64,000 nucleotides of DNA, from the NCBI RefSeq assembly GCF_000421705.1, contig NZ_ATXN01000003.1, forward strand, positions 191,001 through 255,000. The letters are read 5' to 3'. This stretch comes from Brevundimonas naejangsanensis DSM 23858 (GTDB lineage: Bacteria > Pseudomonadota > Alphaproteobacteria > Caulobacterales > Caulobacteraceae). Position numbers and translations under genes: made by a program. The notes under the pieces are model-generated. The model was not told the DNA's origin and made no database searches. It saw only the letters and a program-made list of their open reading frames with translations. How positions within the stretch are numbered: position 1 is the first letter of the stretch; each line of letters starts with the position of its first letter. Below, piece by piece: positions 1 to 9,990 of this stretch.

Positions 1-1
1 C

Positions 2-73
2 AGCCTGCGTCTGTCGCCCGCCGCGACCGGCACGGACGGCTTCTTCATCGCCCTGTTCGAGCGCGCTTCATGA
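2..73 (+). CDS. C-terminal end of an RsmB/NOP2/Sun-type rRNA cytosine methyltransferase (partial)
   Basis: Only the last 23 codons lie in the window, so the gene begins to the left. The visible tail, with its SPAATGTDGFFIALFERA ending, resembles the C-terminus of SAM-dependent 16S rRNA m5C methyltransferases of the RsmB/Sun family, where a short strand containing GTDGFF closes the Rossmann domain. The stop codon overlaps the start of the next gene by four bases (ATGA), so the two are probably translationally coupled. The family call rests on this short tail alone. Confidence 0.55.
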   Translation, partial: SLRLSPAATGTDGFFIALFERAS

Positions 74-761
74 GGCTTGAGCGCTACGGCGCCGTCACGG
101 TCCTGCCGGTGATGGCGGCGCCTGCGGAATACGGCGAACACCTGCGCGCCCGCATCGACCCGCTGATGACCGGCATCGGGCCGGTCGAGGGGGCTGTGGC
201 GCTGACGGCGGCTCTGGCGCGGCTGGAGGCGAGGGGAGAGACGCCGGATCTGATCCTGTCGCTGGGCTCGTGCGGGTCTCGCGTTCTGGATCATGCGGCG
301 GTCTATCAGGCGTCGTCCGTGGCCTATCGCGACATGGACGCCAGCGCGCTGGGCTTCCCTAAAGGCGTGACGCCGCTGCTCGACATGCCCGCCGTTCTGC
401 CGCTGCCGTGCCCCATCCCTGACGTACCGAGCGCGCGCCTGTCGACCGGCGGAAACGTCGTTTCGGGCGCCGCCTATGACGCCATCGACGCCGAGATGGT
501 GGACATGGAGACGTGGGCGCTGGTGCGCGCGGCCCAGACCTTCGGTCTGCCTATGGTCGCGCTGCGCGGCGTGTCGGACGGCAAGGCCGAGCTGACCGGC
601 CTGCATGACTGGACCTCGACCCTGCATCTGGTGGACGAGAACCTGGCCCAGGCCGTGGACAGCCTGATCGCGGTGCTGACGGATCACGGCCTCTCCGCCC
701 TTGAAATTCCGGCCCCGCAAGGCCAAACCCTCGCGCAATCGCTCGCCCCGGATTCGACCTC

Positions 762-765
<4 letters not shown>
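70..765 (+). CDS. 5'-methylthioadenosine/S-adenosylhomocysteine nucleosidase-like protein
   Basis: This 231-residue protein belongs to the PNP/UDP phosphorylase superfamily, which cleaves the N-glycosidic bond of MTA or SAH and recycles adenine and methylthioribose in the cytosol. Seen in the sequence: GIGPVEGA near residues 36-43, an LSLGSCGS nucleoside-binding stretch, the VDMETWA motif that holds the ribose-contacting glutamate, and VSD near residue 168, which supplies the family's catalytic aspartate. The start overlaps the upstream stop and its own stop overlaps guaA, suggesting a three-gene transcript. The exact substrate is inferred from the family. Confidence 0.78.
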
Positions 766-2324
<1,559 letters not shown>

Positions 2325-2328
2325 CGGG

Positions 2329-4164
2329 CACTGGCTGGCAATGTCTAGCAACGGCAGGCATTTCGGCTGAGGGTAAAAGAACTTTCCGCTAAGCGATAGA
2401 CTGTATGTAAACACAGTATTGCAAGGACGCGGAACATGCCTCATGTGGCGGCCAGGACGGCCAGCCGGGATCGGGATACTGGTCGTTACCAGAGCCACCG
2501 ACCCGAGCAAACCCTTCTCTATCAGATCGTTGACGAGTATTACCCGGCATTCGCTGCGCTTATGGCAGAGCAGGGAAAGGAATTGCCGGGCTATGTGCAA
2601 CGGGAATTTGAAGAATTTCTCCAATGCGGGCGGCTGGAGCATGGCTTTCTACGGGTTCGCTGCGAGTCTTGCCACGCCGAGCACCTGGTCGCTTTCAGCT
2701 GTAAGCGTCGCGGTTTCTGCCCGAGCTGTGGGGCGCGGCGGATGGCCGAAAGTGCCGCCTTGCTGGTTGATGAAGTACTGCCTGAACAACCCATGCGTCA
2801 GTGGGTGTTGAGCTTCCCGTTTCAGCTGCGTTTCCTGTTTGCCAGCCGGCCCGAGATCATGGGGTGGGTGCTGGGCATCGTTTACCGCGTCATTGCCACG
2901 CACCTGGTCAAGAAAGCGGGCCATACCCACCAAGTGGCCAAGACGGGCGCGGTCACCCTGATCCAGCGTTTTGGATCGGCGCTCAATCTGAATGTTCACT
3001 TCCACATGCTGTTTCTCGACGGTGTGTATGTCGAGCAATCCCACGGCTCAGCGCGTTTCCGCTGGGTCAAGGCGCCGACCAGCCCAGAGCTCACCCAGCT
3101 GACGCACACCATCGCCCACCGGGTGGGTCGCTATCTGGAACGGCAAGGCCTGCTGGAACGGGATGTCGAAAACAGCTATCTGGCCTCGGATGCGGTGGAT
3201 GACGACCCGATGACACCCCTGCTGGGGCACTCGATCACTTACCGTATCGCTGTCGGTTCACAGGCGGGGCGAAAGGTGTTCACTTTGCAAACTCTGCCGA
3301 CCAGTGGTGATCCGTTCGGTGACGGGATTGGCAAGGTAGCCGGGTCCAGCCTGCACGCCGGCGTGGCGGCCAGGGCCGATGAACGCAAGAAGCTCGAACG
3401 GCTGTGCCGGTACATCAGCCGCCCGGCGGTATCCGAGAAGCGGCTGTCGTTAACACGAGGCGGCAACGTGCGCTACCAGCTCAAGACGCCGTACCGGGAC
3501 GGCACCACGCACGTCATTTTCGAACCATTGGATTTCATTGCAAGGCTGGCCGCCCTGGTACCGAAGCCCAGAGTCAACCTAACCCGCTTCCACGGGGTGT
3601 TCGCACCCAACAGTCGGCACCGGGCGTTGGTCACGCCGGCAAAACGGGGCAGGGGCAACAAGGTCAGGGTGGCTGATGAACCGGCAACACCAGCACAACG
3701 GCGAGCGTCGATGACATGGGCGCAACGGCTCAAGCGTGTTTTCAATATCGACATCGAGACCTGCAGCGGCTGCGGCGGCGCCATGAAAGTCATCGCCTGC
3801 ATTGAAGACCCTATAGTGATCAAGCAGATCCTTGATCACCTGAAGCACAAAGCCGAAACCAGCGGGACCAGGGCGTTACCCGAAAGCCGGGCGCCACCGG
3901 CTGAGCTGCTCCTGGGTCTGTTTGACTGACGAGCCTGAAGGCCAACGATACCAATCAAAATGCTGCGTTCACAGCGCCGCGGCAGGGATCCGCCGTGCTG
4001 GTTGTCGGAAAAGGAGCCGCTAGTGGGAAAGAGGAGGGTAAATTTTCAGCGTTGCTGGCTCCCCGTCAGCCGGATTGGGTTGCATCGCAGGGGTGTCGAA
4101 AGAGTCAACTGCGGTCCAAAGCTGTTGGACTTGGGTGAAAAGGGCGTTTATTCTTCCTATACGT
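2329..4164 (+). mobile_element. ISCR2 (ISVsa3-like) IS91-family element
   Basis: The block starts four bases after the guaA stop with CACTGGCTGGCAATGTC and ends at about 4164, where a glmM fragment begins. That gives about 1.84 kb, matching ISCR2 as I know it. It encodes one HUH-type transposase, has no terminal inverted repeats and shows no target duplication, as expected of rolling-circle IS91/ISCR elements. ISCR2 is the usual partner of sul2, separated from it by a truncated glmM, exactly the layout here. The right boundary is placed by where glmM homology stops and could be off by a few bases. Confidence 0.88.
2436..3929 (+). CDS. ISCR2/ISVsa3 IS91-family rolling-circle transposase
   Basis: This 497-residue transposase nicks and moves single-stranded DNA from oriIS to terIS, and by one-ended transposition can carry neighbouring resistance genes. 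Seen: an N-terminal zinc-binding region with CESC and CPSCG motifs near residues 77-100, the HUH metal motif NVHFHML near residue 186, the conserved RYISRPA block that carries the tyrosine region in IS91 enzymes, and a C-terminal CSGCGG zinc knuckle. The reading frame is full length, so the element may still be active. Base composition is lower in GC than the flanking chromosome, in line with recent acquisition. Confidence 0.93.
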   Translation: MPHVAARTASRDRDTGRYQSHRPEQTLLYQIVDEYYPAFAALMAEQGKELPGYVQREFEEFLQCGRLEHGFLRVRCESCHAEHLVAFSCKRRGFCPSCGARRMAESAALLVDEVLPEQPMRQWVLSFPFQLRFLFASRPEIMGWVLGIVYRVIATHLVKKAGHTHQVAKTGAVTLIQRFGSALNLNVHFHMLFLDGVYVEQSHGSARFRWVKAPTSPELTQLTHTIAHRVGRYLERQGLLERDVENSYLASDAVDDDPMTPLLGHSITYRIAVGSQAGRKVFTLQTLPTSGDPFGDGIGKVAGSSLHAGVAARADERKKLERLCRYISRPAVSEKRLSLTRGGNVRYQLKTPYRDGTTHVIFEPLDFIARLAALVPKPRVNLTRFHGVFAPNSRHRALVTPAKRGRGNKVRVADEPATPAQRRASMTWAQRLKRVFNIDIETCSGCGGAMKVIACIEDPIVIKQILDHLKHKAETSGTRALPESRAPPAELLLGLFD

Positions 4165-4407
4165 TGTCGGCAGCGGGCCAAAAAGGAATACGTCCATGCC
4201 CATCGAGGTGAAACCGGCTGTGAGCGCGGGTTCAAGCATATAGCCCGACAGGCGCGTATCCTTGCCGATCACGACACGATGGCGGTGGTCACCGCGACGA
4301 AAGACACGGCCAGCCGCCATGCCGACGCGCAAGGCGGTTTCCGCCGTCATCGCGCCTTCGTTGGCTTTGCCACGAATACCGTCTGTGCCGAAATATTTGC
4401 GCACCAT
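4165..4407 (-). pseudogene. glmM: 5' fragment of glmM (phosphoglucosamine mutase), truncated by ISCR2
   Basis: The minus strand encodes the first ~81 residues of phosphoglucosamine mutase, beginning [16 protein letters not shown] and continuing through [14 protein letters not shown]. After LFGPLPT, homology stops and the frame runs into ISCR2 sequence. The active-site serine loop (normally around residue 100) is missing, so this cannot be a functional mutase. This stub is a known passenger of ISCR2-sul2 modules and marks the junction of the element. Confidence 0.9.
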
Positions 4408-4493
4408 AAGGTCGATTATCCTGTCGTCGGGTCGCCCTCAAAGGGGACATGCCTGCTGAACCGCGAATATAGAGAAATATCCCGAATGTGCAG

Positions 4494-5309
4494 TTAACGA
4501 ATTCTTGCGGTTTCTTTCAGCGCCGCCAATACCGCCAGCCCGTCGCGCAAGGGGCGCGGCTCGTGTGTGCGGATGAAGTCAGCTCCACCTGCGGCGGCGG
4601 CAAGCTCTGCAGCGAGTGTCGCGGCCCCGACATCCCCCGGACCACGGCCTGTGAGCGCGCGCAGAAAGGATTTGCGCGAAACAGACAGAAGCACCGGCAA
4701 ATCGAAGCGCAGCCGCAATTCATCGAACCGCGCCAGCACCGAGAGCGAGGTTTCGGGAGCAGCCCCCAGAAAAAACCCCATGCCGGGATCAAGGACAAGG
4801 CGGTTGCGTTTGATACCGGCACCCGTCAGCGCCGCGATGCGCGCGTCAAAGAACGCCGCAATGTGATCCATGATGTCGCCAGCGGGTGCCTCGCGCCGAT
4901 CTGCCTGCCCGTCTTGCACCGAATGCATAACGACGAGTTTGGCAGATGATTTCGCCAATTGCGGATAGAACGCAGCGTCTGGAAAACCGCGAATATCATT
5001 GAGATAGGCCACACCACGCGACAAGGCATAGGCTTGCGTCGCGGGTTGATAACTGTCGAGCGAGACGGGAATGCCATCTGCCTTGAGCGCGTCCAGCACC
5101 GGCGCGATACGCGCGATTTCTGTGTCGGACGAAACAGGCGCGGCGTCGGGATTGCTGGATGCCGGACCGAGGTCGATCACATCTGCCCCCTCGGCCATCA
5201 GCTTACGCGCCTGCGCAATGGCTGCGTCTGGCGCCAGATACCGGCCTCCATCGGAGAAACTGTCCGAGGTTATGTTGACGATGCCGAAAATGATGAGCGA
5301 TTTATTCAT
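4494..5309 (-). CDS. sul2: Sulfonamide-resistant dihydropteroate synthase Sul2
   Basis: Sul2 is a 271-residue dihydropteroate synthase that condenses p-aminobenzoate with the pterin pyrophosphate while discriminating against sulfonamides, so it bypasses drug-inhibited FolP. The sequence has the pterin-binding NITSDSFSDGG motif near residue 12, the DLGPASSNPD loop near residues 46-55, the DPGMGFF motif and the SRKSFL motif, and is full length with the Sul2-specific C-terminus. It is transcribed towards the glmM stub and ISCR2. Upstream is AT-rich DNA unlike the host. I recognise the protein as essentially canonical Sul2. Confidence 0.97.
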   Translation of the reverse strand: MNKSLIIFGIVNITSDSFSDGGRYLAPDAAIAQARKLMAEGADVIDLGPASSNPDAAPVSSDTEIARIAPVLDALKADGIPVSLDSYQPATQAYALSRGVAYLNDIRGFPDAAFYPQLAKSSAKLVVMHSVQDGQADRREAPAGDIMDHIAAFFDARIAALTGAGIKRNRLVLDPGMGFFLGAAPETSLSVLARFDELRLRFDLPVLLSVSRKSFLRALTGRGPGDVGAATLAAELAAAAGGADFIRTHEPRPLRDGLAVLAALKETARIR

Positions 5310-5600
5310 GGGGGCTTCTATAATAATAATAATCGAGCATGAGTCTCATACGGATGCTCGGGTCGAAAGGGAATCCCCAGGCGAGTAACCTGTTTGCGGT
5401 GATCCATTAGCTGCAGGAGCAGAAGAGTATACATCTGGAAGCAAAGCCAGGAAAGCGGCCTATGGAGCTGTGCGGCAGCGCTCAGTAGGCAATTTTTCAA
5501 AATATTGTTAAGCCTTTTCTGAGCATGGTATTTTTCATGGTATTACCAATTAGCAGGAAAATAAGCCATTGAATATAAAAGATAAAAATGTCTTGTTTAC

Positions 5601-5616
5601 AATAGAGTGGGAATAA
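5601..5616 (+). other. Second guaA-like att core inside the sul2 block
   Basis: AATAGAGTGGGAATAA resembles the end of a gammaproteobacterial guaA gene (codons for a final IEWE followed by TAA) more than the local guaA end. It lies between sul2 and the integrase fragment, the place expected for the joined att site of a circular or tandem GIsul2-type island. Confidence 0.62.
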
Positions 5617-5691
5617 TTCAGGCCTTTCGGCAGCTTTCGGCATCGCTTCCGAAACCGCCTGTAAGTCATTGACGAAAGAGTGAATTCTGAC

Positions 5692-5727
5692 GAGACCCTT
5701 CGAAGCCTTTCGGAGGGTCTCTTTTTT
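5692..5727 (+). terminator. Rho-independent terminator upstream of the integrase fragment
   Basis: An 8-bp stem (GAGACCCT at 5692-5699 with AGGGTCTC at 5714-5721) is followed by six Ts. It lies between the att core and the integrase start. Confidence 0.65.
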
Positions 5728-5742
5728 GTGATGACGGCTTTC

Positions 5743-5889
5743 CTGACGGTCTCGCGTCCGTTGCCTCAGCCGCCCCTGATTCATACCGTCACCCCATTAA
5801 GGGCGTTCTGACGGTCTTTTTTTCGAAACAAGCTTCTGAATTGTTTACGAAAAATGGCTGCGAAAGACCCTGAAAACGCCTGACGGTCT
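5743..5889 (+). repeat. Three direct copies of CTGACGGTCT before the integrase
   Basis: CTGACGGTCT occurs at 5743-5752, 5818-5827 and 5880-5889; the last two are followed by TTT. Spaced short repeats between an att core and int are the usual position of arm-type integrase or excisionase binding sites. The role is inferred from position only. Confidence 0.5.
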
Positions 5890-5907
5890 TTTGGAAGGGG
5901 AAATGTG

Positions 5908-6009
5908 ATGCTTACCGACGCAGAACTGAGGAATACGCGAGGAAAATCAAAGGCGTATAAAAAGACCGACAGAGACGGTCTTTACGTGCTCGTCACACCG
6001 TCAGGAGGC
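5908..6009 (+). pseudogene. N-terminal stub of a P4-type tyrosine integrase
   Basis: About 34 codons encode MLTDAELRNTRGKSKAYK and then a GLYVLVTPSGG stretch, the typical opening of the DUF4102 arm-binding domain of P4-like integrases. After the GG at about 6009 the frame runs into antisense TonB-receptor sequence, so the core-binding and catalytic domains (about 360 residues) are gone. It lies on the island side of the att core, where the GIsul2 int gene would be. Confidence 0.75.
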
Positions 6010-6392
6010 ATCAGGCTGCCCGTAACGACGACGTCGTCCACCACGGTCAGTACGTCGTCGGTCAGCCCGGCGCGCGCGTTCGGATCGTAAAGGACGTAAA
6101 CGTTCGGGCGGGTTCGTCGGAAAGCCAGCCCGGTGTCGCGCAGCAGCGCAGCCAGCCCCGCTTCTGCGCTGTAGTCGCCCTGCAGACCGGAAGAGGTGCG
6201 GCCCTCCACAAGGGCGGCCGGATAGAGAATCTGGAGGCGGCTCTGCTCGACGAAGACGCTCAGGGTCCGAGCGAGAGGGCCGGGGGGCGCATCATACCGC
6301 CTCACGGCGTCCGCGCCCTGGGCCCAGGCCGGCGCGACGCAGGCTATAAGGGCGGTTGATAGTGCTGTCGTCGTCCCCAATCCGATACGCAT
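6010..6392 (-). pseudogene. Truncated STN-type TonB-dependent receptor (FecA-like N-terminus)
   Basis: The minus strand encodes a signal peptide ending near APAWAQG, then a secretin/TonB short N-terminal (STN) signalling domain of about 70 residues, then the VVVTGS start of the plug domain. It breaks at about 6010 where integrase-fragment sequence begins. The plug and the entire 22-strand barrel (usually 700 or more residues) are missing. It would have been the outer-membrane sensor for the FecR and sigma genes just upstream on the same strand. Confidence 0.82.
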
Positions 6393-6485
6393 GATCTTCC
6401 CCGTTTGCTCCTCCCGCGTGGTGCGGGACGGGCAGAGACGCCGGGAAGGCGCGGGCCCCCTAACTCCGCCTAAAGATTATTTTCG

Positions 6486-7466
6486 TCAGGTCTTCGGCGC
6501 CTCAAGAATGATGGCGCCATCGGCGCCCGTGGACGCTGTGACGCCGTAAAGGTCGGAAAGCGCGGCGATGAAGGCATCGGTGTCGCCTGTGTCGAAGGCA
6601 CCGCTGACGGGAATCTGCGAGATGCCCGCGTCCTTCAGTTCGATCCGACGGTCGCTGTACCGGCTGACCTCAGCGACCGCCTCCCGGATCGGAGTCGCGG
6701 CGAAGATCAGCCTTCCCGTGGTCCAGCTGATTTCACGGGCCGCGTCGACCGACTGCACCTGGGGGCTGCGTCGGGCTGTGACGACCTGCTGGCCCGGCGT
6801 CAGGGACCAGGCGGGTTTCGACGCGCTGGAGGTTCCCACGTCGACGCGGCCCTCGATCAGGGTGACCCTGGCGCCCCGGTCCAGCCTTCGGACATCGAAC
6901 CGCGTGCCGACGGCGGTAACCGTGGTATCGCCGGCGGTAACCACGAAGGGGCGGGTCGGATCGCCCTCAACGTCGAAGAAGGCCTGGCCGGAGACCAGGA
7001 TCACGGATCGGCGGTCTGAGCGCAGGCGGACCTCCACCCGGCTGCCGGTGTCGAGGATAACCTGGGAGCCGTCGGCCAGACGCAGGGTCCGCTGCTCGCC
7101 GACACCGGTGGCGTAGCTTTGCGGCCGGTTCAGGGTCCAGACCGACACCAGACCCAGGACGGCGAGCGCCATGGCGCCGGTCGCGATCGGCTTCCACAGG
7201 CGCGACACTATGTGGCGAGCCCGCACCCTCGGCGGAGCCTGGCCCAGGGCTTCCGCCGTCAGAGCGGCGATGTCGGGATCCTCGGCAAGCGTCCGGCTCG
7301 TGTCCCAGGCCTTCTCGACGCGCTCGTAGGCGCGCGCATTGGCCGGGTCTTTTCGCCATTCGAAGAAGTCGTGGATATCGGTCGTCGACACGCGCTTCTG
7401 ACCGAGACGGGCGAACCAGGTCGCGGCTTCCTGCCGGGGGACGTCCCGTTCCTTATCGATCGTCAT
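6486..7466 (-). CDS. FecR-family anti-sigma/sigma-regulator membrane protein
   Basis: FecR proteins span the inner membrane and pass the signal from the STN domain of a TonB receptor to a cognate ECF sigma factor. This 326-residue protein has an N-terminal DUF4880-like cytoplasmic region (WFARLGQKRVSTTDIHDFFEWR), one membrane segment near residues 92-110, and a periplasmic FecR domain (GEQRTLRLADGSQVILDTGS, then the GTRFDVR motif). It starts five bases after the sigma gene ends, so the two are co-transcribed. Its receptor gene downstream is truncated. Confidence 0.88.
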   Translation of the reverse strand: MTIDKERDVPRQEAATWFARLGQKRVSTTDIHDFFEWRKDPANARAYERVEKAWDTSRTLAEDPDIAALTAEALGQAPPRVRARHIVSRLWKPIATGAMALAVLGLVSVWTLNRPQSYATGVGEQRTLRLADGSQVILDTGSRVEVRLRSDRRSVILVSGQAFFDVEGDPTRPFVVTAGDTTVTAVGTRFDVRRLDRGARVTLIEGRVDVGTSSASKPAWSLTPGQQVVTARRSPQVQSVDAAREISWTTGRLIFAATPIREAVAEVSRYSDRRIELKDAGISQIPVSGAFDTGDTDAFIAALSDLYGVTASTGADGAIILEAPKT

Positions 7467-7471
7467 CCCGC

Positions 7472-7963
7472 CTATCCGTCCAGTTGCTCGACGCAGTGCT
7501 GCAACGCCTTAGACATACGCCATTCTACCGCCTTGACGCTCAACCCGCGTGCGGCGGCGATCTCAGGATAGCTCATACCGGCAAAACGGCTCAGGATGAA
7601 AACTTCACGGTAAAGGGCGGGCATGGTCAGAACGGCCTGCTTCATCATTAGCGCCTCGACCTGATCAGCCGCTTCGCCCGGATCAGCGGCCTCCGTGAAG
7701 GTCTCTGTCGTTCCCCGTCTCTTGCGGCGACGGCTCTCGTCCCGGACCACGTTCATGGCGATCCGCAGGAGAAAGGCCCGGGGGTGCCGGATGAGGCCTG
7801 CCGAATAGGGAGCAGCGCGGAGGTAGGTTTCCTGGACCACGTCCGCGGCCTGATCCGGATCGACATGGGCCCGCAGCCTGCCATCGAGCCAGCGCGCATA
7901 CTGGCGATAGAGGGTGTTCAGGCCCTCCAGCGCATCCGCTTTCAATTCCTTGACGTCGCTCAC
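7472..7963 (-). CDS. ECF RNA polymerase sigma factor (FecI type)
   Basis: The 163-residue protein has region 2 (DQAADVVQETYLRA, then FLLRIAMNVVRDESRRRKR) and region 4 (LTMPALYREVFILSRFAGMSYPEIAAARGLSVKAVEWRMSKAL). There is no extra domain, as usual for FecI-like factors. It leads the sigma-FecR-receptor operon on the minus strand. With the receptor truncated, it can no longer be controlled by its original ligand through this receptor. Confidence 0.88.
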   Translation of the reverse strand: MSDVKELKADALEGLNTLYRQYARWLDGRLRAHVDPDQAADVVQETYLRAAPYSAGLIRHPRAFLLRIAMNVVRDESRRRKRRGTTETFTEAADPGEAADQVEALMMKQAVLTMPALYREVFILSRFAGMSYPEIAAARGLSVKAVEWRMSKALQHCVEQLDG

Positions 7964-8441
7964 GTCGATCTCCCGCCTCCAGGGCGGGCCGGGAATCCCG
8001 TGGGTCTTGGTCAGCCATGATCATCCGGACGCAGGACATAGCCTGCGCCAGGTACGACGACAGCTCACGCAGCAATTGCGCTTTCCAAATCCGAGTCCGC
8101 AAAGGGGATTCCAAGCCCCTGTCGGCGCCAGGGCCGACGCCCGAGCATGAATCAAACCGAATCCGGACGCAAGGCGAGGGGGTCGGGCGTTGGAATCCTC
8201 GCGGAACGAGGCCCGCTATCTGCCAACGGAGCGCTGCCCTGCCCAAAGGGCCCCCGGCTCCAGCTCCGCGCCTGTTTCGCGGCGCCCGACGCCCAATCCT
8301 TAGGCGGGGGTCGCTCCGGGTTCAACCATGTGATGGAGGCCTATTCCGCAGAGAAGTTGCGGTCTGACCGCAACTCTTAGGCGTTGAGAATCGCGGTTAT
8401 CGCCGTGTACGGACGGAGCAGCAGCCGGGGGAGGGGAAGGA
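7964..8441 (+). other. Intergenic region with no recognised gene
   Basis: This 478-base gap separates the sigma operon (minus) from a divergent LuxR-type gene (plus). It must hold both promoters. I see no convincing coding sequence or repeat; the open frames lack recognisable protein character. Confidence 0.5.
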
Positions 8442-8684
8442 ATGGACGCCGACCTGAACAGCCAGACCGCATGGACGGTCACGCTCGGATTGAGCCCGCG
8501 CGAGCTCGAATGTCTCGCTTGGGTCAGCCAGGGCAAGAGCTCGACCGACATCGGAGCCATACTGGGCCTGTCGGCTCGCACCGTGGACAGCTATCTCGAG
8601 AAGGCAGCGTCCAAACTGGGCGTACGCACGCGGATAGAGGCGGTGGCTGTGGGGGTGAGGCGAGGTCTCATCGAGGTGGATTGA
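8442..8684 (+). CDS. Small LuxR-type helix-turn-helix regulator
   Basis: Eighty residues, almost all of it a LuxR C-terminal HTH domain: LSPRELECLAWVSQGKSSTDIGAILGLSARTVDSYLEKAASKLGVRTR contains the four-helix GerE-type fold with the TVDSYLEKA recognition helix. There is no ligand-binding or receiver domain, so it resembles stand-alone DNA-binding LuxR proteins common in alphaproteobacteria. The start is supported by a GGGAAGG Shine-Dalgarno stretch eight to nine bases upstream. The target is unknown. Confidence 0.82.
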   Translation: MDADLNSQTAWTVTLGLSPRELECLAWVSQGKSSTDIGAILGLSARTVDSYLEKAASKLGVRTRIEAVAVGVRRGLIEVD

Positions 8685-8979
8685 GCGGAGGATAGGCCTT
8701 TAGCCGCCCTTCTTCAGTCTGTTGAGGTTGACCTGGACGTGGAACTCGCCTGCAGCTGGGGCATCCGTCGAGAGGGAATGCCTATAAGTTGTATGTGTAA
8801 TTTTGTTCCGCCTTAGAACCTTGCTGGTTCCTCTACACGTTGAGAGGCAGAGTATGGCGGGCGCGGGAGCATTTCAACCGGGGCTGTTGGCGCTCTGGGA
8901 ACCGGAAGTTGTCATCTTGGCGGCGAACCGGGATTGAGCGTGACGAAGGCTCAGTGTGATTCGGCCGTCACCGCGTTCA

Positions 8980-9471
8980 TCATGCGTCTGTAGGCGAAGC
9001 GCCTTCCAGCCGCTCGACCGCAGCAGGCTCGGAAGCCGCCTTGTACAGAGTGGTCCAATGATCGGGCGGATTGCCGTCCTCCAGCATCCCCTTGAAGACC
9101 TTGTAGGCGTCGGTTTTGCCGCCATACGTCCTCAACGTTTTTTCGTCGTTGACCCAGGCGAAGATGATGACTTTCGCCTTCGAGTCGTAGCGGAAGAACA
9201 ACCTGAACCGGCCATTCCCGAACTTGGCCCGAAACCAATGCTTGTGAGCCTCGCCTAACGTCGAGCCCTGCCGATAGACGGTGGCGGTCGGGTCGGCCGA
9301 AATCGTTTGGAACACGAGCTTGTTTAAAGCCGCCAAGAGCTTGGTGTTCGCGTTCTTTTTGAACTCGCCGGGCTTTTTCGCCTGCAACGCCTCGACGGTC
9401 GCGGTCAGCGTTTCCAACTGATCGAGAAAGAGAGGATGCGCGAGAATGGTCCAGCCATTGATCGTCAGCAT
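8980..9471 (-). CDS. yhaV: YhaV-type toxin (type II toxin-antitoxin)
   Basis: The 163-residue protein matches the YhaV/RelE-like ribonuclease toxins: MLTINGWTILAHPLFLDQL at the start, the conserved GEAHKHWFRAKFGNGRFRLFFRYDS core, then FAWVNDEKTLRTYG. YhaV cleaves mRNA or rRNA in a ribosome-associated manner and is blocked by PrlF. It starts two bases after the antitoxin stop, the usual antitoxin-first order. The length agrees with the family and no catalytic region appears lost, so the pair is probably functional. Confidence 0.87.
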   Translation of the reverse strand: MLTINGWTILAHPLFLDQLETLTATVEALQAKKPGEFKKNANTKLLAALNKLVFQTISADPTATVYRQGSTLGEAHKHWFRAKFGNGRFRLFFRYDSKAKVIIFAWVNDEKTLRTYGGKTDAYKVFKGMLEDGNPPDHWTTLYKAASEPAAVERLEGASPTDA

Positions 9472-9473
9472 GA

Positions 9474-9806
9474 CTAGAGTGCGACATCCCCGTCGATCTC
9501 GGCGTCGAGGTCAACGTCCATGTTCCCAACGAGCGCGGCGATGCGATCCCGCAGGGTGGCGGGCAGTGCGGCGATGGACGTGCCGGGGTGTTCTTTCATG
9601 TCGTGCGCCAGAAATTCGAGGAAGTGATCCACAACCGGGTCGCTTGTCTCTGCTGTCGCTTTCTCGACAAAGACCCGGTGTTGATCATCGACAAAGTAGG
9701 CGATGCGCCCGCCGTAATCTACGCCCAAAGCCTGCCGGACGACTTTGGGAACGGTCGTCTGGCCCTTCGCGGTGATGGTGCTTTCTTCTTTCAGCAACAC
9801 AGCCAT
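9474..9806 (-). CDS. prlF: PrlF/SohA antitoxin (AbrB-type DNA-binding)
   Basis: The 110-residue protein opens with a swapped-hairpin AbrB domain (ESTITAKGQTTVPKVVRQALGVDYGGRIAYFV), the DNA-binding part of PrlF antitoxins, followed by the acidic toxin-binding tail. It should neutralise YhaV and repress its own promoter. An 18-bp perfect palindrome 30 bases upstream is a good operator candidate. It sits directly before the toxin gene with a two-base gap. Confidence 0.87.
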   Translation of the reverse strand: MAVLLKEESTITAKGQTTVPKVVRQALGVDYGGRIAYFVDDQHRVFVEKATAETSDPVVDHFLEFLAHDMKEHPGTSIAALPATLRDRIAALVGNMDVDLDAEIDGDVAL

Positions 9807-9836
9807 GATCGGCTCCTAACTTGGTCTTCAGTGTAG

Positions 9837-9854
9837 GTAAGGAATATTCCTTAC
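9837..9854. promoter_or_regulatory. 18-bp palindromic operator upstream of prlF-yhaV
   Basis: GTAAGGAATATTCCTTAC is a perfect palindrome 30 bases before the antitoxin start codon. The position fits autoregulation by the AbrB-like antitoxin. Confidence 0.65.
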
Positions 9855-9990
9855 TCCGTCAAGGGGGGATTCACCGTGGCTGTCGGGCGCCGAGGGAGGT
9901 CGGACAGGAGCATAAGCGACGGCCGTTCTGCCTGGATCCGGCACCGATGTGCGGCTTCATCAGGATTGCGCCGGTGTTATGGAGGCGGCA

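Noticed and set aside
5497..5784. 95-codon minus-strand frame crossing the att core
   Set aside because: AT-rich region with integrase control repeats and a terminator; the frame overlaps these signals and has no family resemblance.
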